Assembly: GCA_937871705.1 (NCBI GenBank)
Contig: CALMOO010000102.1
Coordinates: forward strand, 321-5,681
Length of the DNA: 5,361 nucleotides
From: an uncultured Hymenobacter sp.
Lineage (GTDB): Bacteria > Bacteroidota > Bacteroidia > Cytophagales > Hymenobacteraceae
Reading direction: 5' to 3'
This document shows, piece by piece, positions 1 through 5,361 of this stretch (positions are counted from its first letter, which is position 1; the number at the start of each line of letters is the position of its first letter). The notes beneath the pieces are model-generated. The model was not told where the DNA came from and ran no database searches. It saw nothing but the letters and a program-made list of their open reading frames with translations. The position numbers and the translations under genes were made by a program.

Positions 1-741
1 GGTTCGCAGCTGTCGGTGGTGGCCGAGGCGGTGGGCATGCAAGTGCTGTACTACGACGTGGCCGAAAAGCTGCAGCTCGGCAACGCCGTGAAGTGCAAGA
101 CGCTGGAAGAATTGCTACCCCAGGTCGACGTCGTAACGCTGCACATCGACGGCCGCCCCGACAACCAGGACTTCTTCGGCGAGAAGGAGTTTGCCCTTAT
201 GAAACCCGGCGCGCTGTTTATCAATAATGCCCGCGGCCACGTCGTGAACGTGCCCGCCCTGGCCGCCGCGCTGCGCGCGGGCCAGCTCAGCGGCGCGGCC
301 ATCGACGTGTTTCCCTACGAGCCTAAAACCAACCACGAGAGCTTCGAAAACGAGCTGCGCGGCCTGGGCAACGTGCTCCTTACCCCCCACATCGGGGGTA
401 GCACGGCCGAGGCCCAGCGCAATGTTGCCGAGTTTGTGCCCGAGCGCATCATGCAGTACATCAACACCGGCAACACCCAGCAGAGCGTCAATTTCCCCAA
501 TATCCAGCTGCCCACGCAGCAGGCGCACCGCCTCATCCACATCCACGCCAACGTGCCCGGCGTGCTGGCCAAAATCAACAACGTGCTAGCGGCGCACCAC
601 GTCAACATCCTGGGCCAGTACTTGAAGACCAATGAGTTGATAGGCTATGTGATAACAGACATCAACCGCGAGTACGACCAAGATGTAATTCAGGCGCTGC
701 GCGAAGTCGAGCACACGATTAAGTTCCGGGTGCTGTACTAA
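1..741 (+). CDS. serA: D-3-phosphoglycerate dehydrogenase, C-terminal part (5' end outside window)
   Basis: This cytoplasmic enzyme oxidises 3-phosphoglycerate to 3-phosphohydroxypyruvate with NAD+, the first step of serine synthesis. The frame is open from base 1, so the gene is cut by the window edge; 246 residues are visible, beginning at the end of the nucleotide-binding glycine loop (GSQLS). By alignment from memory with E. coli SerA, the catalytic residues are present: Arg78 (ARGHVV), Glu107 (FPYEP) and His130 (TPHIGGST), numbered in the fragment. An ACT domain fills about residues 177-246. His182, Asn184 and Asn202 match the E. coli serine-binding positions His344, Asn346 and Asn364, so serine feedback inhibition is probably kept. 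One oddity is VVNVPAL where E. coli has VVDIPAL. The GTG at 16 is internal, not a start. No terminator follows, so readthrough into the amidase gene is possible. Confidence 0.95.
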   Translation, partial: GSQLSVVAEAVGMQVLYYDVAEKLQLGNAVKCKTLEELLPQVDVVTLHIDGRPDNQDFFGEKEFALMKPGALFINNARGHVVNVPALAAALRAGQLSGAAIDVFPYEPKTNHESFENELRGLGNVLLTPHIGGSTAEAQRNVAEFVPERIMQYINTGNTQQSVNFPNIQLPTQQAHRLIHIHANVPGVLAKINNVLAAHHVNILGQYLKTNELIGYVITDINREYDQDVIQALREVEHTIKFRVLY

Positions 742-760
742 AGTTTGATTTTTAGAATAG

Positions 761-781
761 AGGAACGTCATGCTCATCTAG
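761..781 (+). promoter_or_regulatory. Ribosome-binding-site-like sequence and three-codon ORF
   Basis: AGGA at 761-764 lies five bases before an ATG at 770, a textbook spacing that is rare elsewhere in this window. The ATG is followed by only two sense codons and a TAG (779-781): Met-Leu-Ile-stop. The same frame then stays open into the amidase gene. It may be a leader peptide, a remnant of an older amidase start, or chance. Confidence 0.3.
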
Positions 782-829
782 CGTCCGTTTGTCGAAGCCT
801 ACGTTATTGCCGGCTCAATCTACTTGCTT

Positions 830-2473
830 ATGAACCGCCGCCTTTTTCTTCGCAACGGCACGCTGGCCGGGGCCGCCCTTACCACTATCTCGCTGGCCCA
901 ATGCACGTCGGGCGGTGCGCCCGCTACGCCACCGACCGGCCCTACCCCCCCTGCTGGGGCGAAGGCTACGCCGGATGCCTTTGCGCTGCACGAGGCCACA
1001 ATTGCCGATTTGCAGCAGCACATGGCAACGGGCCGGCACACCGCACGGGCACTATGCGAACTGTACCTGAAGCGCATCGAAGAACTGAACACGCAAGGCC
1101 CCAACCTACGGGCCGTTATTGAAACCAACCCCGACGCGCTGAAGCTCGCCGATGCCCTCGATGCCGAGCGCAAAGCTGGCAAGCTGCGCGGGCCGCTGCA
1201 TGGCATTCCGGTGCTCATCAAAGACAACATCGACACCGGCGACCAGCAGCAGACTACGGCCGGCGCGCTGGCGCTGGCCGGGCACCACGCCGCGCAGGAC
1301 GCCTTTATTGTCAAGCAGCTGCGGGCGGTGGGCGCTGTTATTCTGGGCAAGACCAACCTGAGCGAGTGGGCCAACTTCCGCTCGACGCGCGCCACCAGCG
1401 GCTGGAGCAGCCGCGGCGGCCAAACCAAGAACCCTTACGTACTCGACCGCACGCCGAGCGGCTCCAGCGCCGGCTCGGGGGCGGCCGTGGCGGCCAGCCT
1501 CTGCGCCGTGGCCGTGGGCACCGAAACCGATGGCTCGGTGGTGTCGCCCTCGTCGGTAAATGGCCTGGTGGGCCTCAAGCCCACGGTGGGGCTGGTGAGC
1601 CGCACCGGCATTATTCCCATCTCGGCCACCCAGGACACGGCCGGCCCCATGGCCCGCACCGTGCGCGATGCGGCCCTGCTGCTGAGCGGCCTAGTGGGCG
1701 AAGACCCCGCCGATACTGCTTCCCACGGCAGCGCCGCTCATGTGCAAGCCGACTACACAAAGTTTCTGGCTTCTAATGCGTTAAAAGGGCAACGCCTGGG
1801 CGTTGAGAAAAGCCACCTCACCGGCACTTCGCCCGCCGTGGCTTTATTCCAGCAGGCCGTAGCCGTGCTGAAGGCGCAAGGTGCCACGATAGTTGAAGTA
1901 GAAGTTACTAAACCCGTGGCAGCGCTCGGCGACGCCGAATACCAGGTGCTGCTGTACGAGTTTAAGGATGGCGTGAACAAGTACCTGGCCGGCGCTAGCG
2001 CTGGCGTAAAAAGCCTGGCCGACGTTATCGCCTTCAACCAGGCCCACGCGGCGCAAGCCATGCCCTTTTTTCAGCAAGAGATTCTGGAAGCGGCCCAGAA
2101 AACCGACGGCCTAACTAGCGCTAAATACCGCAAGGCGCTGGCCAGCTCGCAAGCTGGCGCGCGCAAAATTCTTGACAAAATATTGCAAGTCAATAAGCTA
2201 GCGGCCATTGTGGGTATCACGACCGGCCCGGCCGGGTGCATCGATTTGGTGAATGGCGACTACTCATCGGGCATCGATTTTTCGTCGCCGGCAGCTATGG
2301 CGGGCTACCCCCACCTCACCGTGCCGATGGGCCAGGCGCAACAGCTGCCGGTGGGTTTGTCGTTTGTGGGCGCGGCCTGGGCCGAGGGCACGCTGCTAGG
2401 CCTGGGCTACGCCTACGAGCAAGCCACCAAGCTGCGCCGAGCACCCGAGTTTCGGGGGCCGCTAGGGGGGTAG
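830..2473 (+). CDS. Exported amidase-signature family hydrolase, probable Tat lipoprotein
   Basis: This 547-residue protein belongs to the amidase signature (AS) family of Ser-cisSer-Lys hydrolases, which cleave amide bonds. The triad is visible: Lys131 (VLIKDNID), cis-Ser212 (PSGSSAGSGAAVA) and nucleophile Ser236 (ETDGSVVSPSS), with the family's 24-residue spacing between the serines. The following GLVGLKPTVGLVSRTGIIPI block resembles the peptide amidase (Pam) of Stenotrophomonas, so C-terminal peptide amides are one possible substrate; this is inference. A role as GatA is unlikely, because the protein has an export signal and no gatB or gatC lies nearby. The N-terminus has a twin-arginine motif (NRRLFLRN), a short hydrophobic stretch and Cys25 in LAQC, then a Pro/Thr-rich linker to about residue 46. 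ATG 830 is preferred over the in-frame TTG at 824 because it places the arginines at residues 3-4. The stop is 59 bases before a terminator. Confidence 0.9.
   Translation: MNRRLFLRNGTLAGAALTTISLAQCTSGGAPATPPTGPTPPAGAKATPDAFALHEATIADLQQHMATGRHTARALCELYLKRIEELNTQGPNLRAVIETNPDALKLADALDAERKAGKLRGPLHGIPVLIKDNIDTGDQQQTTAGALALAGHHAAQDAFIVKQLRAVGAVILGKTNLSEWANFRSTRATSGWSSRGGQTKNPYVLDRTPSGSSAGSGAAVAASLCAVAVGTETDGSVVSPSSVNGLVGLKPTVGLVSRTGIIPISATQDTAGPMARTVRDAALLLSGLVGEDPADTASHGSAAHVQADYTKFLASNALKGQRLGVEKSHLTGTSPAVALFQQAVAVLKAQGATIVEVEVTKPVAALGDAEYQVLLYEFKDGVNKYLAGASAGVKSLADVIAFNQAHAAQAMPFFQQEILEAAQKTDGLTSAKYRKALASSQAGARKILDKILQVNKLAAIVGITTGPAGCIDLVNGDYSSGIDFSSPAAMAGYPHLTVPMGQAQQLPVGLSFVGAAWAEGTLLGLGYAYEQATKLRRAPEFRGPLGG
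940..950 (-). repeat. Copy 1 of dispersed 11-mer GGGGGGTAGGG
   Basis: The plus strand reads CCCTACCCCCC here, inside the amidase gene, where it encodes part of the Pro/Thr-rich linker after the signal peptide. That linker is likely to be under weak protein constraint. One of five exact copies in the window. Confidence 0.6.
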
Positions 2474-2475
2474 GG
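2465..2475 (+). repeat. Copy 2 of dispersed 11-mer GGGGGGTAGGG, across the amidase stop codon
   Basis: The TAG of this word (2471-2473) is the stop codon of the amidase gene, and the G6 run encodes its last two glycines. With the G5 run at 2454-2458 and the G4 run at 2473-2476 it forms a G-rich cluster at the 3' end of the gene. Confidence 0.6.
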
Positions 2476-2531
2476 GCGCACAAGCTGGTAGTTGTTATGG
2501 CGTAGTCAGTTTGCTGGCAGCTTCTGGCATT

Positions 2532-2564
2532 GCCGGGCCGGTTGGCCAAGTCGGCCCGCCTTTT
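2532..2564 (+). terminator. Intrinsic terminator of the amidase transcript
   Basis: A GC-rich hairpin pairs 2534-2543 with 2549-2558 (core GGGCCG with CGGCCC, closed by G-U, U-G and U-A pairs around a five-base loop). It is followed by CC and then TTTT at 2561-2564. This is the standard rho-independent layout for plus-strand transcription and lies 59 bases after the amidase stop. It separates the serA/amidase side from the T9SS cargo gene. Confidence 0.75.
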
Positions 2565-2571
2565 CGGCTAC

Positions 2572-2688
2572 TTACCAGCGTAGCCTGACTTCGAAGCTGC
2601 CCTCGCGCAGCACCGTTGCCCGCGCCTTACTACGGGCAACGGTGCAAGGCTTGCCCGCCCGTTTTGCACCGAATCTGTAGCGTTTCAC
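2572..2688 (-). CDS. Possible 38-residue basic peptide, uncertain
   Basis: On the minus strand a GTG at 2686-2688 opens a 38-codon frame ending in TAA at 2572-2574. The product is very basic, rich in Arg, Lys and Ala, and ends in the strand-like EGSFEVRLRW. I do not recognise it. No ribosome binding site or promoter stands out, and the frame runs through the 13-bp hairpin at 2610-2645, so the base pairing alone could shape the sequence. Plausible readings are a chance frame, the tail of a decayed gene, or part of a dispersed intergenic repeat. It is listed because the last ten residues look more protein-like than the rest. Confidence 0.15.
   Translation of the reverse strand: MKRYRFGAKRAGKPCTVARSKARATVLREGSFEVRLRW
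2610..2645. repeat. Perfect 13-bp inverted repeat (strong hairpin)
   Basis: GCACCGTTGCCCG (2610-2622) is exactly complementary to 2633-2645, with a ten-base loop (CGCCTTACTA). No T-run follows on either strand, so it is not a standard intrinsic terminator. The downstream bases repeat parts of the left arm: TTGCCCGC recurs at 2651 and GCACCG at 2666-2671, which allows competing structures. It could be a REP-like palindromic repeat, part of a small RNA, or an accessory to the terminator just upstream. Confidence 0.7.
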
Positions 2689-2766
2689 GGAAATTATTCC
2701 AGAAGCAGCGGGCTAAGTATTCACTGGCCAATATTATGATAAGCAACTAATTAGAGCTTAAACTCA

Positions 2767-2798
2767 TTTGCATTAATAAATGAATTTATATATATTTG
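2767..2798 (+). promoter_or_regulatory. Bacteroidota housekeeping promoter (-33 TTTG, -7 TATATTTG)
   Basis: TTTG at 2767-2770 is followed after 20 bases by TATATTTG at 2791-2798, an exact match to the Bacteroidota primary sigma factor pattern TTTG-N19-21-TAnnTTTG. It sits in an AT-rich island in an otherwise GC-rich window. Transcription should begin a few bases after 2798, about 20 bases before ATG 2826. It rules against the upstream TTG at 2796 and ATG at 2780 as starts, since both lie within the promoter. Confidence 0.8.
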
Positions 2799-2825
2799 TC
2801 GTACACCCTTATTCTACTACGCTGT

Positions 2826-3917
2826 ATGACAAACTTAAACTTCATCTTACCCGCATTGGGGCCGGGCCGGCCCTACCCCCCTACTTTCTGGCGGCTGGTC
2901 TTGCTGCTGGCGGCAGTGGCTTTCCTGGCATCTGTGCAGCCTGGCCGGGCGCAGGATGTGTCCAGATACACATTTGCGGCGAGTAGCGGCACGTTTACGC
3001 CCGTGGTGGGCGGCACGGTTCCGCACGACATGTATGTTCCTGCCCAGACCTTGTCGAAAAACGACGGTATCAGCTCGGCTATTACGCTGCCGTTCCCGTT
3101 CATGTACGGCGGCGTGGCCCGCACTACCCTGCAGGCCACAACCGACGGGTACATTGATTTTAGCGGCGCGGGCACGTACTCGCAATCGGATAATGCCAAT
3201 GCGACGGCGGTTGGCATGAGCCTTATTGCGCCCTTCTTCGACGACCTGAATGGCGTCAGCGGCACGGCTTCTTACGCCGTCACGGGCACCGCGCCCAGCC
3301 GTGTTTTTACCTTCGAGTGGCTGAACTGGGGCGTGTACTCGGGCGATGCAGCTACCGCCACTCCCAGCCTTTCGTTTCAGGTGAAGCTGTACGAAACCAC
3401 CAACATTATCCAGTTTGTGTACCGGCCCGAGGGCAGCGCCCCTACCCCTGCGCCCAGCGCCCGCATCGGCATCGAGGGCAACTCGGCTGCGGTGGGAGGC
3501 CGCGGCAACTTCGTGTCGCTAACCGATGCTTCGGCGGCGCCGGTGCTGGTCGATAACACCACTTCTACCGCCGAGTTTAATGCTATTGCTACCCGCCCGG
3601 CCGCGGGCCAGGTGTACACCTTCACGCCCGGCACCAACCTGGCGGCCCGCACGGCCCTGGGCACCGGCAGCCTCGAGGTATTTCCCAATCCAGCGCAGCG
3701 CGCTTTCACGTTGCGCCTGCCAGCGTTGGCGGCCGAGCGCACGGCACAAGTCACCCTTTTCAACAGCCTGGGCCAGCAAGTGCAGGCTCGCTTGCTGGAA
3801 CTAGTTCCGGCGGGCACCCAGACGCAAATCGACATAAGCACCTTATCGTCGGGGCTTTATACGCTGCGCGTGCAGGCCGGCAGCCACACGGCAGCCCAGC
3901 AAGTAGCGGTGGAGTAA
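2826..3917 (+). CDS. Secreted T9SS cargo protein with C-terminal sorting domain, function unknown
   Basis: The 363-residue product carries an N-terminal signal peptide: hydrophobic core LVLLLAAVAFLASV at 24-37 and probable cleavage after Ala42 (GRA/QD). About residues 47-268 form a beta-rich region with no catalytic motif I can name. Landmarks are LPFPFMYGG (88-96), APFFDDLNG (135-143), SFQVKLYETTNIIQFVYRP (183-201) and IGIEG (214-218). The order and spacing recall the nidogen-like beta-sandwich seen in secreted Bacteroidota proteins; this is a resemblance only. Residues 283-363 are a type A T9SS sorting domain: LEVFPNPA, then NSLGQQV, then DISTLSSGLYTLRV, ending QQVAVE. Such domains direct passage through the outer membrane and are usually cleaved on release or surface attachment. 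ATG 2826 is chosen because the promoter at 2767-2798 excludes the earlier starts. The gene is probably monocistronic. Confidence 0.88.
   Translation: MTNLNFILPALGPGRPYPPTFWRLVLLLAAVAFLASVQPGRAQDVSRYTFAASSGTFTPVVGGTVPHDMYVPAQTLSKNDGISSAITLPFPFMYGGVARTTLQATTDGYIDFSGAGTYSQSDNANATAVGMSLIAPFFDDLNGVSGTASYAVTGTAPSRVFTFEWLNWGVYSGDAATATPSLSFQVKLYETTNIIQFVYRPEGSAPTPAPSARIGIEGNSAAVGGRGNFVSLTDASAAPVLVDNTTSTAEFNAIATRPAAGQVYTFTPGTNLAARTALGTGSLEVFPNPAQRAFTLRLPALAAERTAQVTLFNSLGQQVQARLLELVPAGTQTQIDISTLSSGLYTLRVQAGSHTAAQQVAVE
2871..2881 (-). repeat. Copy 3 of dispersed 11-mer GGGGGGTAGGG
   Basis: The plus strand reads CCCTACCCCCC, encoding the Pro-Tyr-Pro-Pro part of the signal peptide n-region of the T9SS cargo gene. 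A proline-rich stretch is odd in front of a signal-peptide core, so the DNA word may have been imposed on the protein rather than selected in it. Confidence 0.6.
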
Positions 3918-3949
3918 GGGCTTGAGTGCCGCAATATTTTGCTCGATAA

Positions 3950-3995
3950 GGGGGGTAGGGTGCTGCTGGGTTCGCCGGCCAGCGCCCTACCCCCC
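3950..3995. terminator. Hairpin between convergent genes, probable bidirectional terminator
   Basis: GGGGGGTAGGG (3950-3960) pairs perfectly over 11 bp with CCCTACCCCCC (3985-3995). Inside it, GCTGG (3965-3969) pairs with CCAGC (3979-3983) around a nine-base loop. The hairpin begins 32 bases after the T9SS cargo stop and ends 13 bases before the PBP4 stop, the usual place for a shared terminator. Neither strand has a T-run after the stem, so termination may need a factor, or the hairpin may mainly protect 3' ends. Both arms are copies (4 and 5) of the window's dispersed 11-mer. Confidence 0.65.
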
Positions 3996-4008
3996 ACTGG
4001 TTTGTCTA

Positions 4009-5361
4009 CTACAGCCGCGCCCGTAGCTCGCGCAGCAAACGCTCCATTTCGTTGCGCGTGGCCTGGTCGTCGCCGGCAATGCTGTTGTTAAAAAACGTGA
4101 CGGCCACCAGCCGGCCGCTTTTGCAGCGCACGAAGCCCGCCAGGTTGCAGGTGTGGGTGAGCGTGCCGGTTTTGCCCCAGAAGAAGGGCAGCTTGGGCGG
4201 CCCAGCCTCGAAGTAGCGCTTTCGCAAGGTGCCCTGCCCGCCACCAGCGGCCAACAAACTCAGCAGCCGCGCTTCGGGCACCTGCTGGTGCAGCCGGCAA
4301 AGCAGCGCCGTGAGCGTGCGCGGCGTAAGCAGGTTGAGCCGCGATAGCCCCGAGCCATCGACCCAGTCGGGGCGGTCGGGCAGGTTTTTCAATTGATTTT
4401 TAAGTAGATAGTGAATAACTCGTGCTCCACTCAGCGAGTCGCGGTAGCCGACCTGGGTGCTGGTCATCAGCAGCAGCTGCTCGGCCAGGAAGTTGTCGCT
4501 CACGCGCAGCATGCGGCGGTAGAGCGAGTCGGCGCGCAAGCCGCGCAGCGTGCGAATACTGTCGCGGCCGGGGCGCGGGTGCCAGACTACCCCCACAATG
4601 GCCCGGCGCAGCGTGTCGCCGAGCAGGCGCAGCAGCAGGGTGCGGCTGGTGCGGTAAGGCACTTCATCAACCCACTTCTTAGAGCCCGACAAGTACGTAA
4701 AGCTGTTTTCGAACGGAGCGCGAAAGACGTGCATCTCGTCGTCTTGGTCGGGCGAGAGGCGAAAGTCAGCCGCCGCGGGTGCCGTAAGCGGCGCGAAGTG
4801 CCGGGGAAACACCCGCACGCGCTGCAGCGGTGGCGGCACGGCAGCCGCCAGGCCCGAGCGGTGCCCCCCCGGCGCGGGCGGCGCGGCGTAGAAGCGTACC
4901 GTGTTGCCATACACCGGAAACGCTGTCCGCTCGGGCTGGAAATAGTAGTTAAAATCGTCCCAGGCCCAGCTGGGCCCGTAGGCCGGCACACTGGCTATAT
5001 CGCAGTACGCCAGCAGCTTCTCGGGCCGATGCAGCAGGAAAGTATACGCCCGGCGCGAGGGCACGTCGCCGTGCAAAAAGGTTGGGTCGCCGGTGCCCTG
5101 GAAGAACAGCGTATCGCCCCTGGAGAAGTAGCGCAGGCTGGGCAGCGAGTCGGGCAGCAGCGCGAGGCCGGCGTAGAGGCTCAGCAGCTTCATGGTGCTG
5201 GCCGGCGTGAAGTACTTGGCGTCGTTGTAGCCAAAAAGTGCCTCGCCGGTGGCAGCATCGGCCAGCGCTACCCCCACTTGCTGGCGGCGCAGCACCCTGG
5301 AGCTATCGAGGCGCTGGCGCAGCCACGGCATATCAATTTTGCCGGTGGCCGAGTCTTTAAC
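4009..5361 (-). CDS. dacB: PBP4-family D-alanyl-D-alanine carboxypeptidase/endopeptidase (peptidase S13), 5' end outside window
   Basis: This family removes the terminal D-Ala from peptidoglycan stem peptides and cuts D-Ala-meso-DAP crosslinks in the periplasm. The frame is open to the right edge, so 450 residues are visible and the start and signal peptide are missing; the ATG at 5331 is probably internal. All three penicillin-binding motifs are present, numbered in the fragment: Ser55-Thr-Met-Lys58 (acylated serine and base), Ser288-Asp-Asn290, and Lys397-Thr-Gly399 in WGKTGTL. The spacing (233, then 109 residues) is close to that of E. coli PBP4 as I recall it (244, then 111). Other family landmarks are GTGDPTFLHG (fragment 89-98) and DGSGLSRLN (335-343). 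The long stretch between the first two motifs fits the PBP4 inserted domains. The symbol follows the E. coli family member; substrate preference is not visible. The gene is convergent with the T9SS cargo gene, with a shared hairpin between them. Confidence 0.92.
   Translation of the reverse strand, partial: VKDSATGKIDMPWLRQRLDSSRVLRRQQVGVALADAATGEALFGYNDAKYFTPASTMKLLSLYAGLALLPDSLPSLRYFSRGDTLFFQGTGDPTFLHGDVPSRRAYTFLLHRPEKLLAYCDIASVPAYGPSWAWDDFNYYFQPERTAFPVYGNTVRFYAAPPAPGGHRSGLAAAVPPPLQRVRVFPRHFAPLTAPAAADFRLSPDQDDEMHVFRAPFENSFTYLSGSKKWVDEVPYRTSRTLLLRLLGDTLRRAIVGVVWHPRPGRDSIRTLRGLRADSLYRRMLRVSDNFLAEQLLLMTSTQVGYRDSLSGARVIHYLLKNQLKNLPDRPDWVDGSGLSRLNLLTPRTLTALLCRLHQQVPEARLLSLLAAGGGQGTLRKRYFEAGPPKLPFFWGKTGTLTHTCNLAGFVRCKSGRLVAVTFFNNSIAGDDQATRNEMERLLRELRARL

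Noticed and set aside
115..546. Long minus-strand frame (143 codons) opposite serA
   Set aside because: It lies wholly opposite conserved serA codons including the catalytic and ACT regions; long antisense frames are expected in GC-rich genes and the product has no recognisable features.
742..829. A promoter for the amidase in the serA-amidase gap
   Set aside because: TTTG occurs at 744 and 788, but neither has a TAnnTTTG at the right distance; TACGTTAT at 800 has no partner at -33.
745..1122. Plus-strand 125-codon frame from 745
   Set aside because: It overlaps the amidase start in another frame, with an Arg/His/Pro-rich product typical of an out-of-frame reading of GC-rich DNA.
820..1428. 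Minus-strand 202-codon frame opposite the amidase N-terminal half
   Set aside because: It is antisense to conserved amidase sequence including the catalytic lysine, and its Ser/Arg/Ala-rich product matches nothing I know.
586..2203. Five CTAGCG hexamers (586, 778, 1995, 2115, 2198)
   Set aside because: CTAG is rare in some genomes, so this drew attention, but the copies are short, mostly coding, and show no regular spacing or shared flanks.
2492..2680. Plus-strand 62-codon frame in the intergenic region
   Set aside because: It runs through the terminator hairpin and the 13-bp inverted repeat, with no promoter after the terminator and no ribosome binding site.
5329..5331. ATG at 5331 (minus) as the start of the PBP4 gene
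   Set aside because: The frame stays open to the window edge (VKDSATGKID precedes it), and this start would leave a periplasmic enzyme without a signal peptide, so it is treated as internal.
1..5361. CRISPR array, tRNA or rRNA, insertion sequence or defence/toxin system
   Set aside because: No regularly spaced direct repeats, no tRNA-like cloverleaf, no transposase motifs or terminal inverted repeats with target duplications, and no defence-type domains were seen.

Overview
The window looks like chromosomal DNA from a GC-rich Bacteroidota, most likely a Hymenobacter-type member of the Cytophagales. Four things point that way. One gene encodes a protein with a C-terminal type IX secretion (T9SS) sorting domain. 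The best promoter has the Bacteroidota form TTTG-N20-TAnnTTTG. Most starts lack a Shine-Dalgarno sequence. The SerA residues are those of the ACT-domain type common in this phylum. The genus is an inference; no marker gene is present to settle it.

Layout, left to right: (1) 1-741, plus strand: the C-terminal 246 residues of D-3-phosphoglycerate dehydrogenase (serA), cut by the left edge. (2) 742-829: a short gap with no terminator or consensus promoter. It holds a three-codon ORF with a good ribosome binding site, in frame with the next gene. (3) 830-2473, plus strand: an exported amidase-signature hydrolase with a twin-arginine signal and probable lipidation cysteine. (4) 2474-2825: a 352-base intergenic region holding an intrinsic terminator (2532-2564), a very strong 13-bp hairpin with alternative pairings (2610-2671), an AT-rich stretch and a clear Bacteroidota promoter (2767-2798). 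(5) 2826-3917, plus strand: a secreted T9SS cargo protein whose main domain has no assigned function. (6) 3918-4008: the gap between convergent genes, with a hairpin. (7) 4009-5361, minus strand: a PBP4-family D-alanyl-D-alanine carboxypeptidase/endopeptidase (peptidase S13), whose N-terminus lies beyond the right edge.

The genes do not form an evident pathway. SerA is cytoplasmic serine biosynthesis; the other three products are exported (amidase, T9SS cargo, periplasmic cell-wall enzyme). serA and the amidase could share a transcript, the T9SS cargo gene has its own promoter, and the PBP4 gene converges on it.

The most unusual signal is not a gene. The exact 11-base word CCCTACCCCCC (or its complement) occurs five times in 5.4 kb: in the amidase linker, across the amidase stop codon, in the T9SS cargo signal peptide, and twice as the two arms of the hairpin between the convergent genes. 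No complete novel system such as a defence island, CRISPR array or mobile element is visible.
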